A stretch of DNA of 64,000 nucleotides from Entoloma clypeatum (GCA_963565915.1 OY751495.1:2976001-3040000), one strand, 5' to 3'. Shown: positions 53,076 to 63,412, counted from the first letter of the stretch. The notes: generated from the letters alone by a model not told the origin. Numbers and translations are program-made.

Positions 53076-53769
53076 GGAGGCTGGTGGGTCTTCCCGTCGG
53101 TCTCGCCCTGTCCACCATCACATAACACCGGTAAAGTGTGTGGCGAAAAAACATATTTGACTCGCGCTACATGCTCTGCTCAATGGTTCTCTTAGATACA
53201 ATGGGAATGTACTTAGTAAATGGTATTGTTTTGAATAAGACACCCTCGAAGCTGTACATCCAAGAAATGAAAAGGTCAGACGAAGGTGCAAGAAACAGCC
53301 TGAATCTCAACTTATAATCAAACTTGCCATATCTACTATGGTCGTTATTATCATTCCTCAATCTTGATGTTTTTTGCTGCATTGTATTCTTACTTGAATG
53401 TATCTTGAAGTGTAAAATCTTGCAAATATATATATATACCCCAATCTGTATGACGAGCTGAGCTCTGATGCACATAAAATGGAATATGTTTCCATTTATG
53501 TTTTTTTGGGAAGTTTTGTTAATAAGGCTGTCAGGATGGACAGTACAGGGAACTTGAGGGAAGAACTGTTCTAGCTATAGATCCTGTGAGTTGACAAGAA
53601 CCAGCCAGAAATATGTCTTTCTTTTTTATGTCTTTTGCAGAGAAACATATTATAGAGTGGCGCTGCGCAGGCGGCAGGCCGCGCACCCATCAACCACAAC
53701 AAAAATAGATGCCAAGAAATCCCTTGATGGGACCAAGATCATAATCTTGCACCACCAGGGCGTGAGAAG
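53076..53769. other. Unassigned stretch before the hairpin array
   Basis: AT-rich, no domain in any frame. A 102-codon minus-strand frame (53167-53475) and a 67-codon plus frame (53591-53794) are the largest and are unconvincing. Confidence 0.35.
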
Positions 53770-56400
53770 CAACTGTCAAGATGACAGCGTGTGATGAAGC
53801 TAGAGCTGATATATCAGAGGCCATGATATATCAGACCTATATGACAACTCATGATGTATCATGCTTGAGCTGTAGTTACAATTGTTTGATATATCAATAC
53901 TACGTCTAGGGCTCGGTCGCCCATGTGCAGTTGTCGCCTCACATTGATGGTGATATCCATCATTCTCAGTGGCATCCAACGACCAAAAGCAGTCGAGAGG
54001 GCCACAGTAGATGCCACTCATGCCATCCCGGACACCATTGCTTCGCAATGGGAGTTGAGATCAAGTACTCAACAGGGAGTCGACAGTGGAGGGCATGGTG
54101 AGCCTGTCGGCTCACAAAAGAGGCTGGACGAGAGTTGCCAGTCACACAAGGATGAACGACGAAGTTCGTCGCTCACGCAGAGCATGCACGAGGTGCACAC
54201 GGTATCATGAACGAAGAACCTTGTTCATCGCCGAAGAAGATCTTCGGGAGTGGTTGGGCTTGCGAACAAATGGTGTCCTCACTCCAATATGACATGCACA
54301 AAAGTTCACACCAAATCGGGAGCATCCTCATCACGAACAAGTGGTGCAGCAACCACAAACCAACGTCGTTGAGAAACGACGGGATCAAAGGCAGGAGCAC
54401 AGGCCGTGCCACGCATATGTGGAGATGGTAGAGAGCCTCGTCCGAAGGCGAGGTATAGAGGACAATGATGTTGTCATCCCAGACAGCAAGCTTCAGTACT
54501 TCAGTCGTGGTGGCCTTGCAGGAAAGCCCCTGCGAGGAATAGTAGATACTATGAGAACTACAAAAGTTTGTAGTTCTAAAAGAAACAGCAGAAAACGGAT
54601 GGCATTGTACAACGCCATCATGGTGATCCGCGAGAAACGAAGTGACGAACTTCGTCTCTTCCTTCTTTTCAGGCGAGACTTGCCTGCATCCTCTAAAAGA
54701 GACGAGCTAGTCAGCTCGTCTCTGACCAGTGTTGTCGTCTTTGGCGGCAATGGGACTTGAAAGGACGATGTTTGATGTCGCCCAGGAAGAGGGTTAGTTA
54801 GCGACGGCAGGTGGTGTTGCCGTCGACTTGGGGAGGAGCTGGGCGACGAACCTTCGTCGCCATGACCAGAAACGTGCTCGCCAGCACGCACCTATGGGCG
54901 CAGACGATCTTCGCCTGCGAAAAGTTGGCATGGCGGGGTTGTTGGGCTTCACGGAGTCGCGGGCGAGACGCAGTCGCCTCCGATTCGCGGCAGTACCGAG
55001 CGAGGGAACTCGCTCGGTTGCTATCGATGTGGGTTGCATCGAGGTGGTATGGATGGCCTGTTATCCATAGTCGAAGACGACAGCATGAGCAGCCGTCATC
55101 GAATTGGGAAGGAAAGGGGCGACGAACCTTCGTCGCTGAACCCAAACGTGCTCATCAGCACACTCCCCGTGTGGCAGGCGATACTCGCTTGCCCGCGTCG
55201 TACAACGGCGACGAACGACGAATGTCGTTTGTTCAGCATGGTAGGGTCGTTGGACCTGCCAGGATTCGCAGGCGACGACGCATCGTCGCCCTCAGTTGAC
55301 ATGGAGCGCTGAACGAGGGAACTCGTTCGGTAGTTGTGTTGGAATCTGTATGACGATGTTGAAACGTCTAAAGAGTCAAAACGGCGAGGACATACCTTGC
55401 CTCGCCTTGGAGACAGTATGGATGTCGTCGTCGCTGGCATGGCGGGGTCGTCAACATGAGAAGTAGGCGACAAAACGTCGTCGCCCCCAGTCGACTCCGA
55501 TTCGCGGGAGTACCAAGCGAGGGAACTCGCTCGGTCGGTATCGGTGATGTAGGGGTCGTAGACGCGAAAGGGATGTCCTGACATCCATAGCAATGAGCCG
55601 AAGACGACGGCATGAATAGCCGTCGTCGAATATGAAAGTAAAAGGCCACGAACCTTTCGTGGCCAAAACCGAACGTGCTATCCAGCACGTCCCCATCGCG
55701 GTGGACGATCCCCGTCTGCCAATGTAGTATCCACGGCGGACGACCCTCGTCTGCTATCCTCGGCCCTCGAATTCCTCCGTTGATATGCCGTGGTGTGTCG
55801 AAACACAGCCGAGGGTGAAAGCAACGACGAAAGTCGTCGTTGCTGTGCGTCCATCAAGTCGGACGAGGACGTCTCCACGTCCTCATGGGCAAAAGACAGA
55901 CGTGAGGCGTCGGAATAAGAGACAAGACGCATCGACGAGCAAACGCCTGTCGATGGTGGTGGAACGGTGTTGAGCACTGTTGAATTGTTTATCGATCAAC
56001 GATAAACCAATAAACGGATGCGTCACGTATCACGTGACACGTGATGCGCGTCGAAAGTTCGCGAAGCCGCATCCACTCGCGGCTCCTTCAATTTCAACGA
56101 AGGAGTGCTAGCCCACCTTCGGAAATTGGGTACCCATGCAGATATTTGTCTTGCATGCACCTACCTTTTTTCCTGTGTTTTTTTTTTTTCGGACCAGTGT
56201 TCCACGCTTTTTTTAGAAGGGGGGGGGGGAGGGGGGGGAAGCTATACTCCACCCGGAACAAAATTTTGAAAGGGGGCAGTACTGGGGATATACCTATCCC
56301 AAGCGAGTACAACAAGCTTCTACTCTAGCAAGCAAAGTGAGCTCAGTGAGCTCACAACACATAAATTTTTCTCGAGCAATAATTTTTGCTCAAGAGAATT
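53770..56400. repeat. Dense array of perfect short hairpins
   Basis: Perfect inverted repeats with 6-11 bp arms and mostly 3-8 nt loops occur every 25-90 bp, each with a different arm sequence. Examples (arms; span): CCATTGC/GCAATGG 54035-54051; GTGAGCC/GGCTCAC 54098-54115; CCGAAGA/TCTTCGG 54231-54247; CGTCGTT/AACGACG 54364-54381; AGAACTACAAA/TTTGTAGTTCT 54554-54577; AGAGACGAGCT/AGCTCGTCTCT 54698-54723; CGACGGCA/TGCCGTCG 54802-54825; CCGAGCGAG/CTCGCTCGG 54996-55017; GGCGACGA/TCGTCGCC 55271-55290; GACGACGGC/GCCGTCGTC 55603-55627; GAGGACGT/ACGTCCTC 55865-55884; GTTTATCG/CGATAAAC 55987-56007; GTGAGCTC/GAGCTCAC 56337-56355. No protein frame is convincing. Confidence 0.8.
54790..55700. repeat. Diverged repeat modules within the hairpin array
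   Basis: The same order of hairpins recurs at least three times: (G)CGACGAA/TTCGTCG(C) at 54842-54861, 55119-55136 and (changed) 55644-55664; GTGCT/AGCAC with loops CGCC, CATC and ATCC at 54873-54888, 55148-55161 and 55673-55690; a CGAG-GGAA-CTCG hairpin at 54996-55017, 55311-55328 and 55516-55531; GGATG-CCTG-type hairpins at 55051-55066 and 55571-55586. In the third copy a G-C pair is replaced by a C-G pair on both arms (GCCACGAA/TTCGTGGC). Confidence 0.75.
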
Positions 56401-56712
56401 GGACTTGAAAATTGTTTCACTGTGGAACAAAATTGTGTGCGTGCGTGGAAGTGTCCACTGAATCAGGACAGAAGGAATTCTGATCTCCACACCCTTTTGT
56501 CTTCATGGTGAAGTAACTCACCAATTGTATATTAATTTCATGGTAGGATGCAACACCTACCATCGGTATGAACTGAGAGCCTTGACTATTCAGGGTTAAT
56601 CAATGAGAGAAAGTGTTCTCTTGTTTTATCACCATTTTTTTTCTTCTTTCTCTCTTTGTACATAATTTTTCTTTCTTTATTAGATTGCTGGATGCAATCT
56701 CAAAGGGGGGTA
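56401..56712. other. AT-rich stretch before a short LTR
   Basis: No gene. It ends in the purine tract CAAAGGGGGGTA (56701-56712) that abuts a possible LTR, so it may be the 3' end of a lost LTR element. Confidence 0.4.
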
Positions 56713-56881
56713 TGTTACAGAGATTATTACAGGCTGGAGGGGTCACACTTGGTACTTATATGGCAGTGTGACATTATGTCATGGATCCTCTTTTTTGTTC
56801 ACTCTCATGTACCCTCAGTAGCACCATATATATTGGTCAAGCTCTGTGTGATGCTAGGTGGACTGAAGAGGAGTTGTAACA
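56713..56881 (+). repeat. Possible short LTR (169 bp) with polypurine tract
   Basis: TGTTACAGAG...TTGTAACA with inverted ends TGTTAC/GTAACA, a TATATATT word near 56827, and a purine tract directly upstream, as for a 3' LTR. No second copy or target duplication is visible, so it could be a 3' LTR of a truncated element. Confidence 0.45.
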
Positions 56882-57885
56882 GGTAAAACTGTTACATCCT
56901 GCATGACCATCAGGATTGTTCCATCCTCCAAACCTTGGCGGATCCTGCTGTGAAGGCAGTCAAGGGTCGCCTTGATGTCGGCAAAGGTGGTGGCGGTAGA
57001 TTGAGACATGTTATCGGCAAAGGTGGGGTGGTGTGGTATGAGTGCTGCAGAGAAGGGGGACTGGCTATGGATGTAGTCAGTTAACGTGGTTTCCACAAGG
57101 CAATGAAAATTTTCTTTGATATCACATGACTAATTGATTATCGTGATCACTGATCAATTAGTACATCATTTGCCTCCTGGATCTGCACTCCACTTGCAAC
57201 AGCCGACTATCAACCAACATCCTACTACCAACCAATACCATAAATCCATCCACTTTCACATCATCAAATGTCCTCAAGAATCCCCCTTCTTTTGAATTGG
57301 CAACATCATGCAATGGGACGACCTTCCTCATCCCCAATTTTCTGATCCCAGCAGCTGATCTCAGGCGGGAAGTGGAAGTGATGAGAGAATCACTGCATGT
57401 GGAATGGGTTCCTGGTGGGGTGAGTGTTTTTCCTTGTCTTCCATTCTTCCTCTGTCTTGTGACATCTGCACTGCCACCTCATATTGCTGGTGTTTGTATT
57501 GCCGCCTCCGCATTGCCGGTCTATGCATTGCCGCTTCAACTTATGCTGTTTTTCGTAACAGCCACTATCTATGGAAGACCTTCCCCATGTTCTCCTCAAT
57601 CGTGGGACTGTCATGGTCCCAGCAGTGCCGGTATGTATATTCAGCCCAAATCCATCTTGAACTATAAACTCATTTTCTCTCGTTATTAGAGTCTAACCCA
57701 GCATGAGCTCTTGGTCCTTCATAGTGAGGTCAATGCTCTCCAACAACACCTCAGCCTGAGCTACAAGGATGCCGCCCATCACTTGTATCATGCCGAGATC
57801 AAGGAACTTGCATCCATCAACAACTTTCACAAACACATATCATCACTGTGGCACGGCATTGATAAATTGATTATGGACAATCTAA
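56882..57885. other. Low-confidence coding remnants and GCCGCCTC-type repeats
   Basis: Small frames at 56854-57096 (minus), 57297-57689 and 57711-57935 (plus; NALQQHLSLSYKDAAHHLYHAEIKEL) could be copia Gag remnants upstream of the RT fragment at 59140, but no motif settles it. ATTGCCGCCTC words recur from 57470 onward. Confidence 0.3.
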
Positions 57886-58225
57886 ATGATAGAATTATGC
57901 AGATAGACAAGAAGGTAGCAGCAGAATCGTCGTAATATTGGATGGTTTTTACCTTGATAACATGTACATTGCAACCTCACAAATAAATGCCGCCAACAGC
58001 TGGAAATGCTGGTTTATACAATGCAGGCCATTGTCACCTCACAAATAAATGCCCAGTCACACATTTGCCGCCAATGTATGTATTGCTGCTTCATGTTGCA
58101 CGCAGTGCCGCTTGATACTGTGCACGCAATGCCTGTTGCTGACTCAGTCAATATGTTGTAAGCCTTCGCTACACCATCTCAGTCGTTATACTGTAGGTTT
58201 GTCTCAGTCGTTATACTGTAGGTTG
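57886..58225. repeat. Long direct repeat, copy 1
   Basis: Shares with 58796-59126 the ordered words GAATTATGCAGATAGAC, CACCTCACAAATAAATGC, CACACATTTGCC, CTTCGCTACACC and ACTGTAGGTTGACTACCTG. The two copies flank a gag fragment and an inverted repeat, so the whole 57886-59126 block is a mosaic duplication. Confidence 0.7.
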
Positions 58226-58235
58226 ACTACCTGCA

Positions 58236-58543
58236 CATCCTACAGCAGGTGCTTGACAAAGAACTAGACAACAATGAGCATTGCCCCCACAGCAAGATAG
58301 CAGAGAGCATCCATCTTCCTTGGCAACACCAGATTGCGTGTTACAACACCTGACAGAACAAACTCGAAAGCTTTTGCGTTCAAGAAGAACCTCAGACAGG
58401 TCGGATCACAGAGATCAGATAGTTTATCAGTGTCCAGACAACCGTTATCAGAAGATTGATTAGGATGTTCACATCGAGATATCCCAGAGTCACATCATCA
58501 CGTCCTACTCGAAGCAGCAGATCTATGCCCACTTCACCACCAG
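58236..58543 (+). pseudogene. Fragment of A/B/C-family ORF0/gag region
   Basis: About 300 bp homologous to 60520-60830 of element C (ILQQVLDEELDN... through the CCACTTCACCACCA end), carrying substitutions and no LTR. It has been copied or captured into the repeat mosaic without its element. Confidence 0.75.
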
Positions 58544-58544
58544 T

Positions 58545-58757
58545 TGAGGCGGCAATGCAGAGCAAACCAGCAAAAAAACCGGCATCTAGAGAAAACCGGC
58601 ATCTGTTGAGGTGGCAATGTAGAAAAAACTGGCAAAAAAAGCGGCATGAGTGAGGTTTTCTCTGCATTGCCACCTCAACTGATGCCGGTTTTTTCTACAT
58701 TGCCACCTCAACTGATGCTGCTTTTTTTGCTGGTTTTCTCTGCATTGCCGCCTCAAA
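58545..58757. repeat. Inverted repeat of a 45-bp unit (two copies per arm)
   Basis: Unit TTGAGG(C/T)GGCAATG followed by AGA, an A/C-rich GCAAAAAA segment and CGGCAT. Two forward copies (58545-58645) face two reverse copies (58655-58757). Confidence 0.75.
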
Positions 58758-58795
58758 AGCCTCCCCAACAACATCTTGGCCAGAGAGAATGCCAC

Positions 58796-59126
58796 TCATT
58801 GCATGACAGAATTATGCAGATAGACCAGAAGATAGCAGCACAATCCTATAGGTATTATAGTAGTTGGAATGCATATATAGTTGTGAGTGGATGGTTTGCC
58901 AGTATATATAATACAGGCCATTGCCACCTCACAAATAAATGCTAGGTCACACATTTGCCACCAACAGCTGGAAATGCTGGTACATATAGCACAGGCAATG
59001 CTGGTTCATATAGTGCAAGCAATGCCACTCCGCTGGAGCTCTAGTGGGCCCGCTGTTGCCGACTCACTCAATACATTGTATGCCTTCGCTACACCGTCTT
59101 AGTTGGTACACTGTAGGTTGACTACC
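58796..59126. repeat. Long direct repeat, copy 2
   Basis: Partner of 57886-58225; diverged by substitutions and small indels. It ends at the copia RT fragment. Confidence 0.7.
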
Positions 59127-59139
59127 TGGGAGGAGCTGG

Positions 59140-59931
59140 GCTATACACAATTGAAATCTGATTACTGTTGCTTCCTATGCCGTGAAAATGAGAAGTTCTC
59201 AATCATCTTGGTATGGGTTGACAATGTTATCACCATCACAAACAACACCAAGGAATCAGATCATGTTGAACACAAAATCAAGACAAAATTTGAAATAAAC
59301 ATCATCGGCGAACCCACCATTCTCCTAGACATGAAAATCGATCGAAACAACAACAAGAAGACTATTTCATTGTCACAAGGTCACTATATTGACACAATGC
59401 TGAAACGATTTGGTCTGAAGGATGCAAATCCAGTCTCAACCCCCATGGACCCCAACATAAACATGGATTGGGATGAAGGAGATGAGGGGGACAAGAATAA
59501 GTCAAAAGATGGCAAGGATGACAGGGGATCGGGTGCATATGCCACTGTGATTGGCTTGCTGATGTACACGGCACTTGGGACGAGGCCAGACATCACCTAT
59601 GCAGTTCAATGACTTGCACAATTCATGAAGAACCCACAGGCAAAGCATTGGACAGCCATCAAACATATTTTTCAATACCTCAAAGGCATGTGCGACCATA
59701 CACTTACATTCGGCGGTAACAACCAGGACTGGACAACGGAACTCACAATATACTGCGACGTGGACTGGGCATCGAACACCGAGTGCAAATCCACAAGTGA
59801 TTATGTTTTGCTACTCGCAGGGGGAGCTGTCACTTGGAGCGCAAAAAAGCAATTGACTGTGGCGCTTTCAACAGCCGAAGCTGAATACATTGCAGCGACT
59901 CACATTGTGAAACAAGTTTTATGTTACGGAC
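59140..59931 (+). pseudogene. Ty1/copia RT C-terminus and RNase H fragment
   Basis: Frame with ILVWVDNVITITNN (the YVDD site reads WVDN, so the catalytic motif is lost), TKFEINIIGEPTILLDMKI, LMYTALGTRPDITYAV, ECKSTSDYVLLLAGGAVTW and LSTAEAEYIA. A TGA at 59610-59612 replaces the expected Arg codon. The frame is cut at HIVKQVL by gypsy C. It belongs to a different copia lineage from E. Confidence 0.85.
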
Positions 59932-60320
59932 TCTGCGGTATGAGGACCACATCATATCTTTTACTTATTGGCCTGACTCGGTGCCCTCTTACGAACTCAC
60001 TATGTCTAATGTCTACTTTCGCAACCTTCGATTCCCAGTCTGACTCATTACATTACTTCGTCATCCCCTTTAGTATACTTCGCTCCCATGCTGACTCTTT
60101 CCGCAGTCAGCTTACTCACTGTACATAGCCTTCCGCAGTCGCCTTACTCATGCGCACTGCCTTCCGCAGTACTGACTCATCCGCTACCGCCTATAGTCAG
60201 TACCTATATAAACCTCTTGTACTGTAGTAGATTCCTTAGATTTAGCAATCACATTGCTCTTCACCTTTCCACTTCCTGCATACTCTGCCCAAACCTTGGA
60301 ACGGTTTGTTAAGCATAACA
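59932..60320 (+). repeat. 5' LTR of element C (389 bp)
   Basis: TGTTACGGAC...GCATAACA. It contains direct repeats around (A/C)CTGACTC and TTCCGCAGT. The promoter word CTATATAAACC (60204-60214) lies about 33 bp before the inferred mRNA start. Confidence 0.92.
60205..60248 (+). promoter_or_regulatory. TATA box and inferred transcript start of element C
   Basis: TATATA at 60205-60210 and AGATTTAGCAA at 60238-60248. The latter is the exact reverse complement of the primer-binding site, which in Tf1/sushi elements is the first 11 nt of the mRNA; the TATA-to-start distance of about 33 bp agrees. Confidence 0.65.
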
Positions 60321-60322
60321 AG

Positions 60323-60333
60323 TTGCTAAATCT
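60323..60333 (+). other. Self-priming primer-binding site of element C
   Basis: TTGCTAAATCT, two bases after the LTR. It pairs with AGATTTAGCAA (60238-60248) over exactly 11 nt and no further, the Tf1-type arrangement in which the mRNA 5' end primes reverse transcription. Confidence 0.8.
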
Positions 60334-60422
60334 CGTTAGGTTCGCCCAGAGCGAAGAGAGCAACTACCAGACGAGTCAAGACATCGCGCTTCTTTGAAGA
60401 CTTCACCAGTAACCCATTCAGC

Positions 60423-61109
60423 ATGCCAGAAGCCCGACAGGAGGAGCTAAGTCCTCGAGACAGTATCGATTTTACACTCATCCAGCAGTACATTGAATCG
60501 GAGATCCGTTGCATCTTACAGCAGGTGCTTGACGAAGAACTAGATAATGACGAGCATCGCCCCCACGGCGAGATAGCAGAGAGCATCCATCTTGCTCGGC
60601 AACACCAGATCGCGCGTTACAACGCCCAACAGAACGAACTCGAAAGTTTTCGCGTTCAAGAAGGACCTCAGACAGGTCGGATCACAGAGATCAGAGAGTT
60701 TATCGGTGTCCAGACAACCGTTATCAGAAGATTGATTAGGACGCTCACATCGAGACGTCCCAGAGCCACATCATCATGTCTTACTCAAAGCAGCAGATCT
60801 ACGCCCACTTCACCACCAAAGAACAACAGACCGAGTACAACTGTTGGGCACGAAACGAGAGACTTGACCCCTTCTCGCGACCAACAGACACGCAGGAACA
60901 GAGATTCCTTAGAGATTTACAGAGGAAATACTCTGAACGTTTTGCCACCGATTCCGCCGACGAGTCCCCTGACGAGTTTACTTTTGACTCCGCACAGTCA
61001 GATATCGAACAGACGCCTAGAACAGGGACTCATTTTCAATCCTTACCTGTATCCCGAACCCCATCTTCATCCCAACAACCCGACCCCTCTTCTCCTCCAC
61101 AGACTCTAG
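60423..61109 (+). CDS. ORF0 of element C, overlapping gag
   Basis: 228 codons starting MPEARQEELSPRDS. The first 118 codons lie upstream of gag and look like a charged helical protein (DEELDNDEHRPHGEIAES, RQHQIARYN, TTVIRRLIRTL); the remainder overlaps gag in another frame and becomes Ser/Thr/Pro-rich. Homologues exist in A and B with one shared stop. No domain is recognised. It could be an N-terminal Gag segment joined by frameshifting, because it ends deep inside gag. Confidence 0.45.
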   Translation: MPEARQEELSPRDSIDFTLIQQYIESEIRCILQQVLDEELDNDEHRPHGEIAESIHLARQHQIARYNAQQNELESFRVQEGPQTGRITEIREFIGVQTTVIRRLIRTLTSRRPRATSSCLTQSSRSTPTSPPKNNRPSTTVGHETRDLTPSRDQQTRRNRDSLEIYRGNTLNVLPPIPPTSPLTSLLLTPHSQISNRRLEQGLIFNPYLYPEPHLHPNNPTPLLLHRL

Positions 61110-61977
61110 ACATGGCAGAAGCCCCGGCTGTACAAACAATGGATACATCCAAGATCATCAAGGATCCTGGGATGTTCAAGGACAGATACACCTTTGACGA
61201 GTGGTGGAAAGCCACCAAACTATACATCAGGTTCCAAAAGAGCCTCACAGACGATCAGAAGATTCTTGCGTTACTATCCCACATGATGGAAGGGCCGGCA
61301 GGCACTGGGCCAGTAACAAGTTAGACGCTCTTGCTGTTGACAACGAGAACATCACCTGGCTAGGTTTTTCCGATGATATCGCCACACGATTCTCCATCGC
61401 CAACAAATCGTTCACTGCCAAAGCAAGACTCAAAGTCCTGAAACAAGAGAAATGCACCATTGACGAATTTTTGGATGAATTTGAAGAACTCTTGAAACTG
61501 TCAAACCTTGGCGAAGAAACTGGGAAATACATCCTAGAGAAAAACATCAACCGCAGAATCTCTGAACAAGTGGCCAGCGATGGCAAGACGTACACCGATT
61601 ACGCAAAGGAGATCCGAAACAAGGGACGACAGATGGAAGGACACGCACTGGTCATCCAAGGTGGCGGCGACATGCGCACCGGATCGGGTACCACTTATGG
61701 TGGTCAGGGCAAAGCCATGGAGATCGACAAAGCAGGAGTAGCCCGTTGCTACAACTGTCAGCGCTTCGGTCATCTGGCTAAAGACTGTAGCGCTCCAAAG
61801 AAGAAAGATGGTCGCAAGTGTTTCAACTGTGACCAAGAAGGCCATATCGCGCGCAACTGCCGCAAGCCGAAGAAGAACTCTGGAAGGGTTAGGAAGGTGT
61901 CCGAAGAAGATGCCGAGAATGATGAAACCACAATCTTAGAAGCCGACGAGAAGGATTTTCCCGAAGGGTCCGATTAA
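60776..61977 (+). pseudogene. gag: Element C Gag, frameshifted, two zinc knuckles
   Basis: MSYSKQQ start at 60776, capsid block FDEWWKATKLYIRFQ, then the one-base deletion near 61292 (shared with A). Reading continues in the next frame (GRHWASNKLDALA...) to 61977 with CYNCQRFGHLAKDC and CFNCDQEGHIARNC. Confidence 0.88.
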
Positions 61978-63408
61978 ACGACGCTAAGTCGCGACCCTTA
62001 TCTATTAAACGGACTTGCTTGCGAACAGAACCTCCCCACGCGAGGAATACCACCCATAGCAATTCTAAATGCGGATGGATCACCAAATCGACAACAGAAA
62101 GCGAGCCAACTTGCCGAAGTCAAGCTGGATTTGGGAGCACATCAGGAAACCATGGAAGCAATGGTACTAGACATTGGGAGGACGGACATGCTCTTGGGAC
62201 ATGACTGGTTGGTACACCACAACCCCACAATCAATTGGACAACCGGCGCGGTAACATTTAACCGGTGCCCAACAACATGTCGGACCAAACACTCGGATTT
62301 TAGGATTAACCTTAATGGTCGCAAACACCGGGTTCGCATGGTTGAGGTGCGCGACAAAGATGCACCCAAAAAGTCGGATCAGAAATGGAAGCCTGGAGAC
62401 CCTATTTTGGAAGCTGTCACTCCCACACCACCTCCCACAAACAAACGACCCTCATATGTTGAATGATTTGCTCATCTTTTCGAGAAAGAGAACTTTGACA
62501 AGATCCCAAAGGAGAGGGAATGGGACCATGGTATCGAACTTACACCGGACGCACCAAAGGAACTAGGGGGAAATACATATCTGATGACGCAAAAGGAACA
62601 AGAAGAATTGGACGCATTCATTGACGAGGGTCTAGCAACGGGAAAGATCCGCCCGTCCAAATCCCCTTATGCCTCCCCTTGCTTCTTCATCAACAAAAAG
62701 GATGGCTCCAAACGATTGGTACAAGATTACCGCATGGTCAATAAATTCATGGTCAAAGACAAGTTCCCACTCCCATGAATACCCGATCTCCTGGACGTAC
62801 TGAAAGATGCGGTCTACTTCAATAAAATGGACATCATGTGGGGCTATAACAACGTCCGGATTAAGGAGGGCGATGAATGGAAAGCTGCCTTCCTCACCAG
62901 TCGAGGATTGTTCGAACCATTGGTCATGTTTTTCGGTCTTTGCAACTCCCCGGGAACATTCTCTCGAATGATGGCTAGTCTATTCCGGGACCAGATCCGC
63001 CGACGTATCTGCGTGATCTACATGGATGACATCGTGGTTATCAGTAAAACCAAGGAAGAACTCACGCGAAACACCAAAGAGATCCTGCAGATCCTATCGG
63101 ACAATGATTTGTTCCTAAAGGAGAAGAAGTGTTTATGGGAAGTAACAAAATGTCCTATATTGGGATATGTGGCTGGTGAGGGATGTGTTGAGATGGAAAC
63201 TGAGAAGGTGGATACAATTCGAAACTGGCGAGCACCCACATCAAAAAAGGAAGTTCAGAAGTTCCTTGGATTTGCTAACTTCTATCAACGATTTATTGAA
63301 GGGTACTCAAACATCGCAAAGCCTCTCACCGCGCTCACAGGCGGTATGGCATTTACTTGGGGACCAACAGAGCAGCAAGCCTTTGAAGGTCGAACCACAG
63401 GACAGTGA
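61978..63408 (+). pseudogene. pol: Element C protease remnant, RT and truncated RNase H
   Basis: The protease N-terminus including DSG is deleted: the sequence jumps from the gag-pol junction (about 62018) to NLPTRGIPPIAILNADG. LLGHDWLVHH remains. RT is complete in content with WGYNNVRIKEGDEWK, FFGLCNSPGTFSRMM and YMDD (about 63020-63031), but TGA stops at 62464-62466 and 62776-62778 replace CGA seen in A. At about 63390 the frame jumps from EQQAFEG to the pre-integrase segment, deleting nearly all of RNase H and shifting frame. Confidence 0.9.
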
Positions 63409-63412
63409 CCAA

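Noticed and set aside
54798..55688. Minus-strand frames of 106-176 codons within the hairpin array sharing ATKVRRPF-like pieces
   Set aside because: The similarity follows the DNA modules; neither frame has a domain or stays open in all modules, so a structural repeat explains it better.
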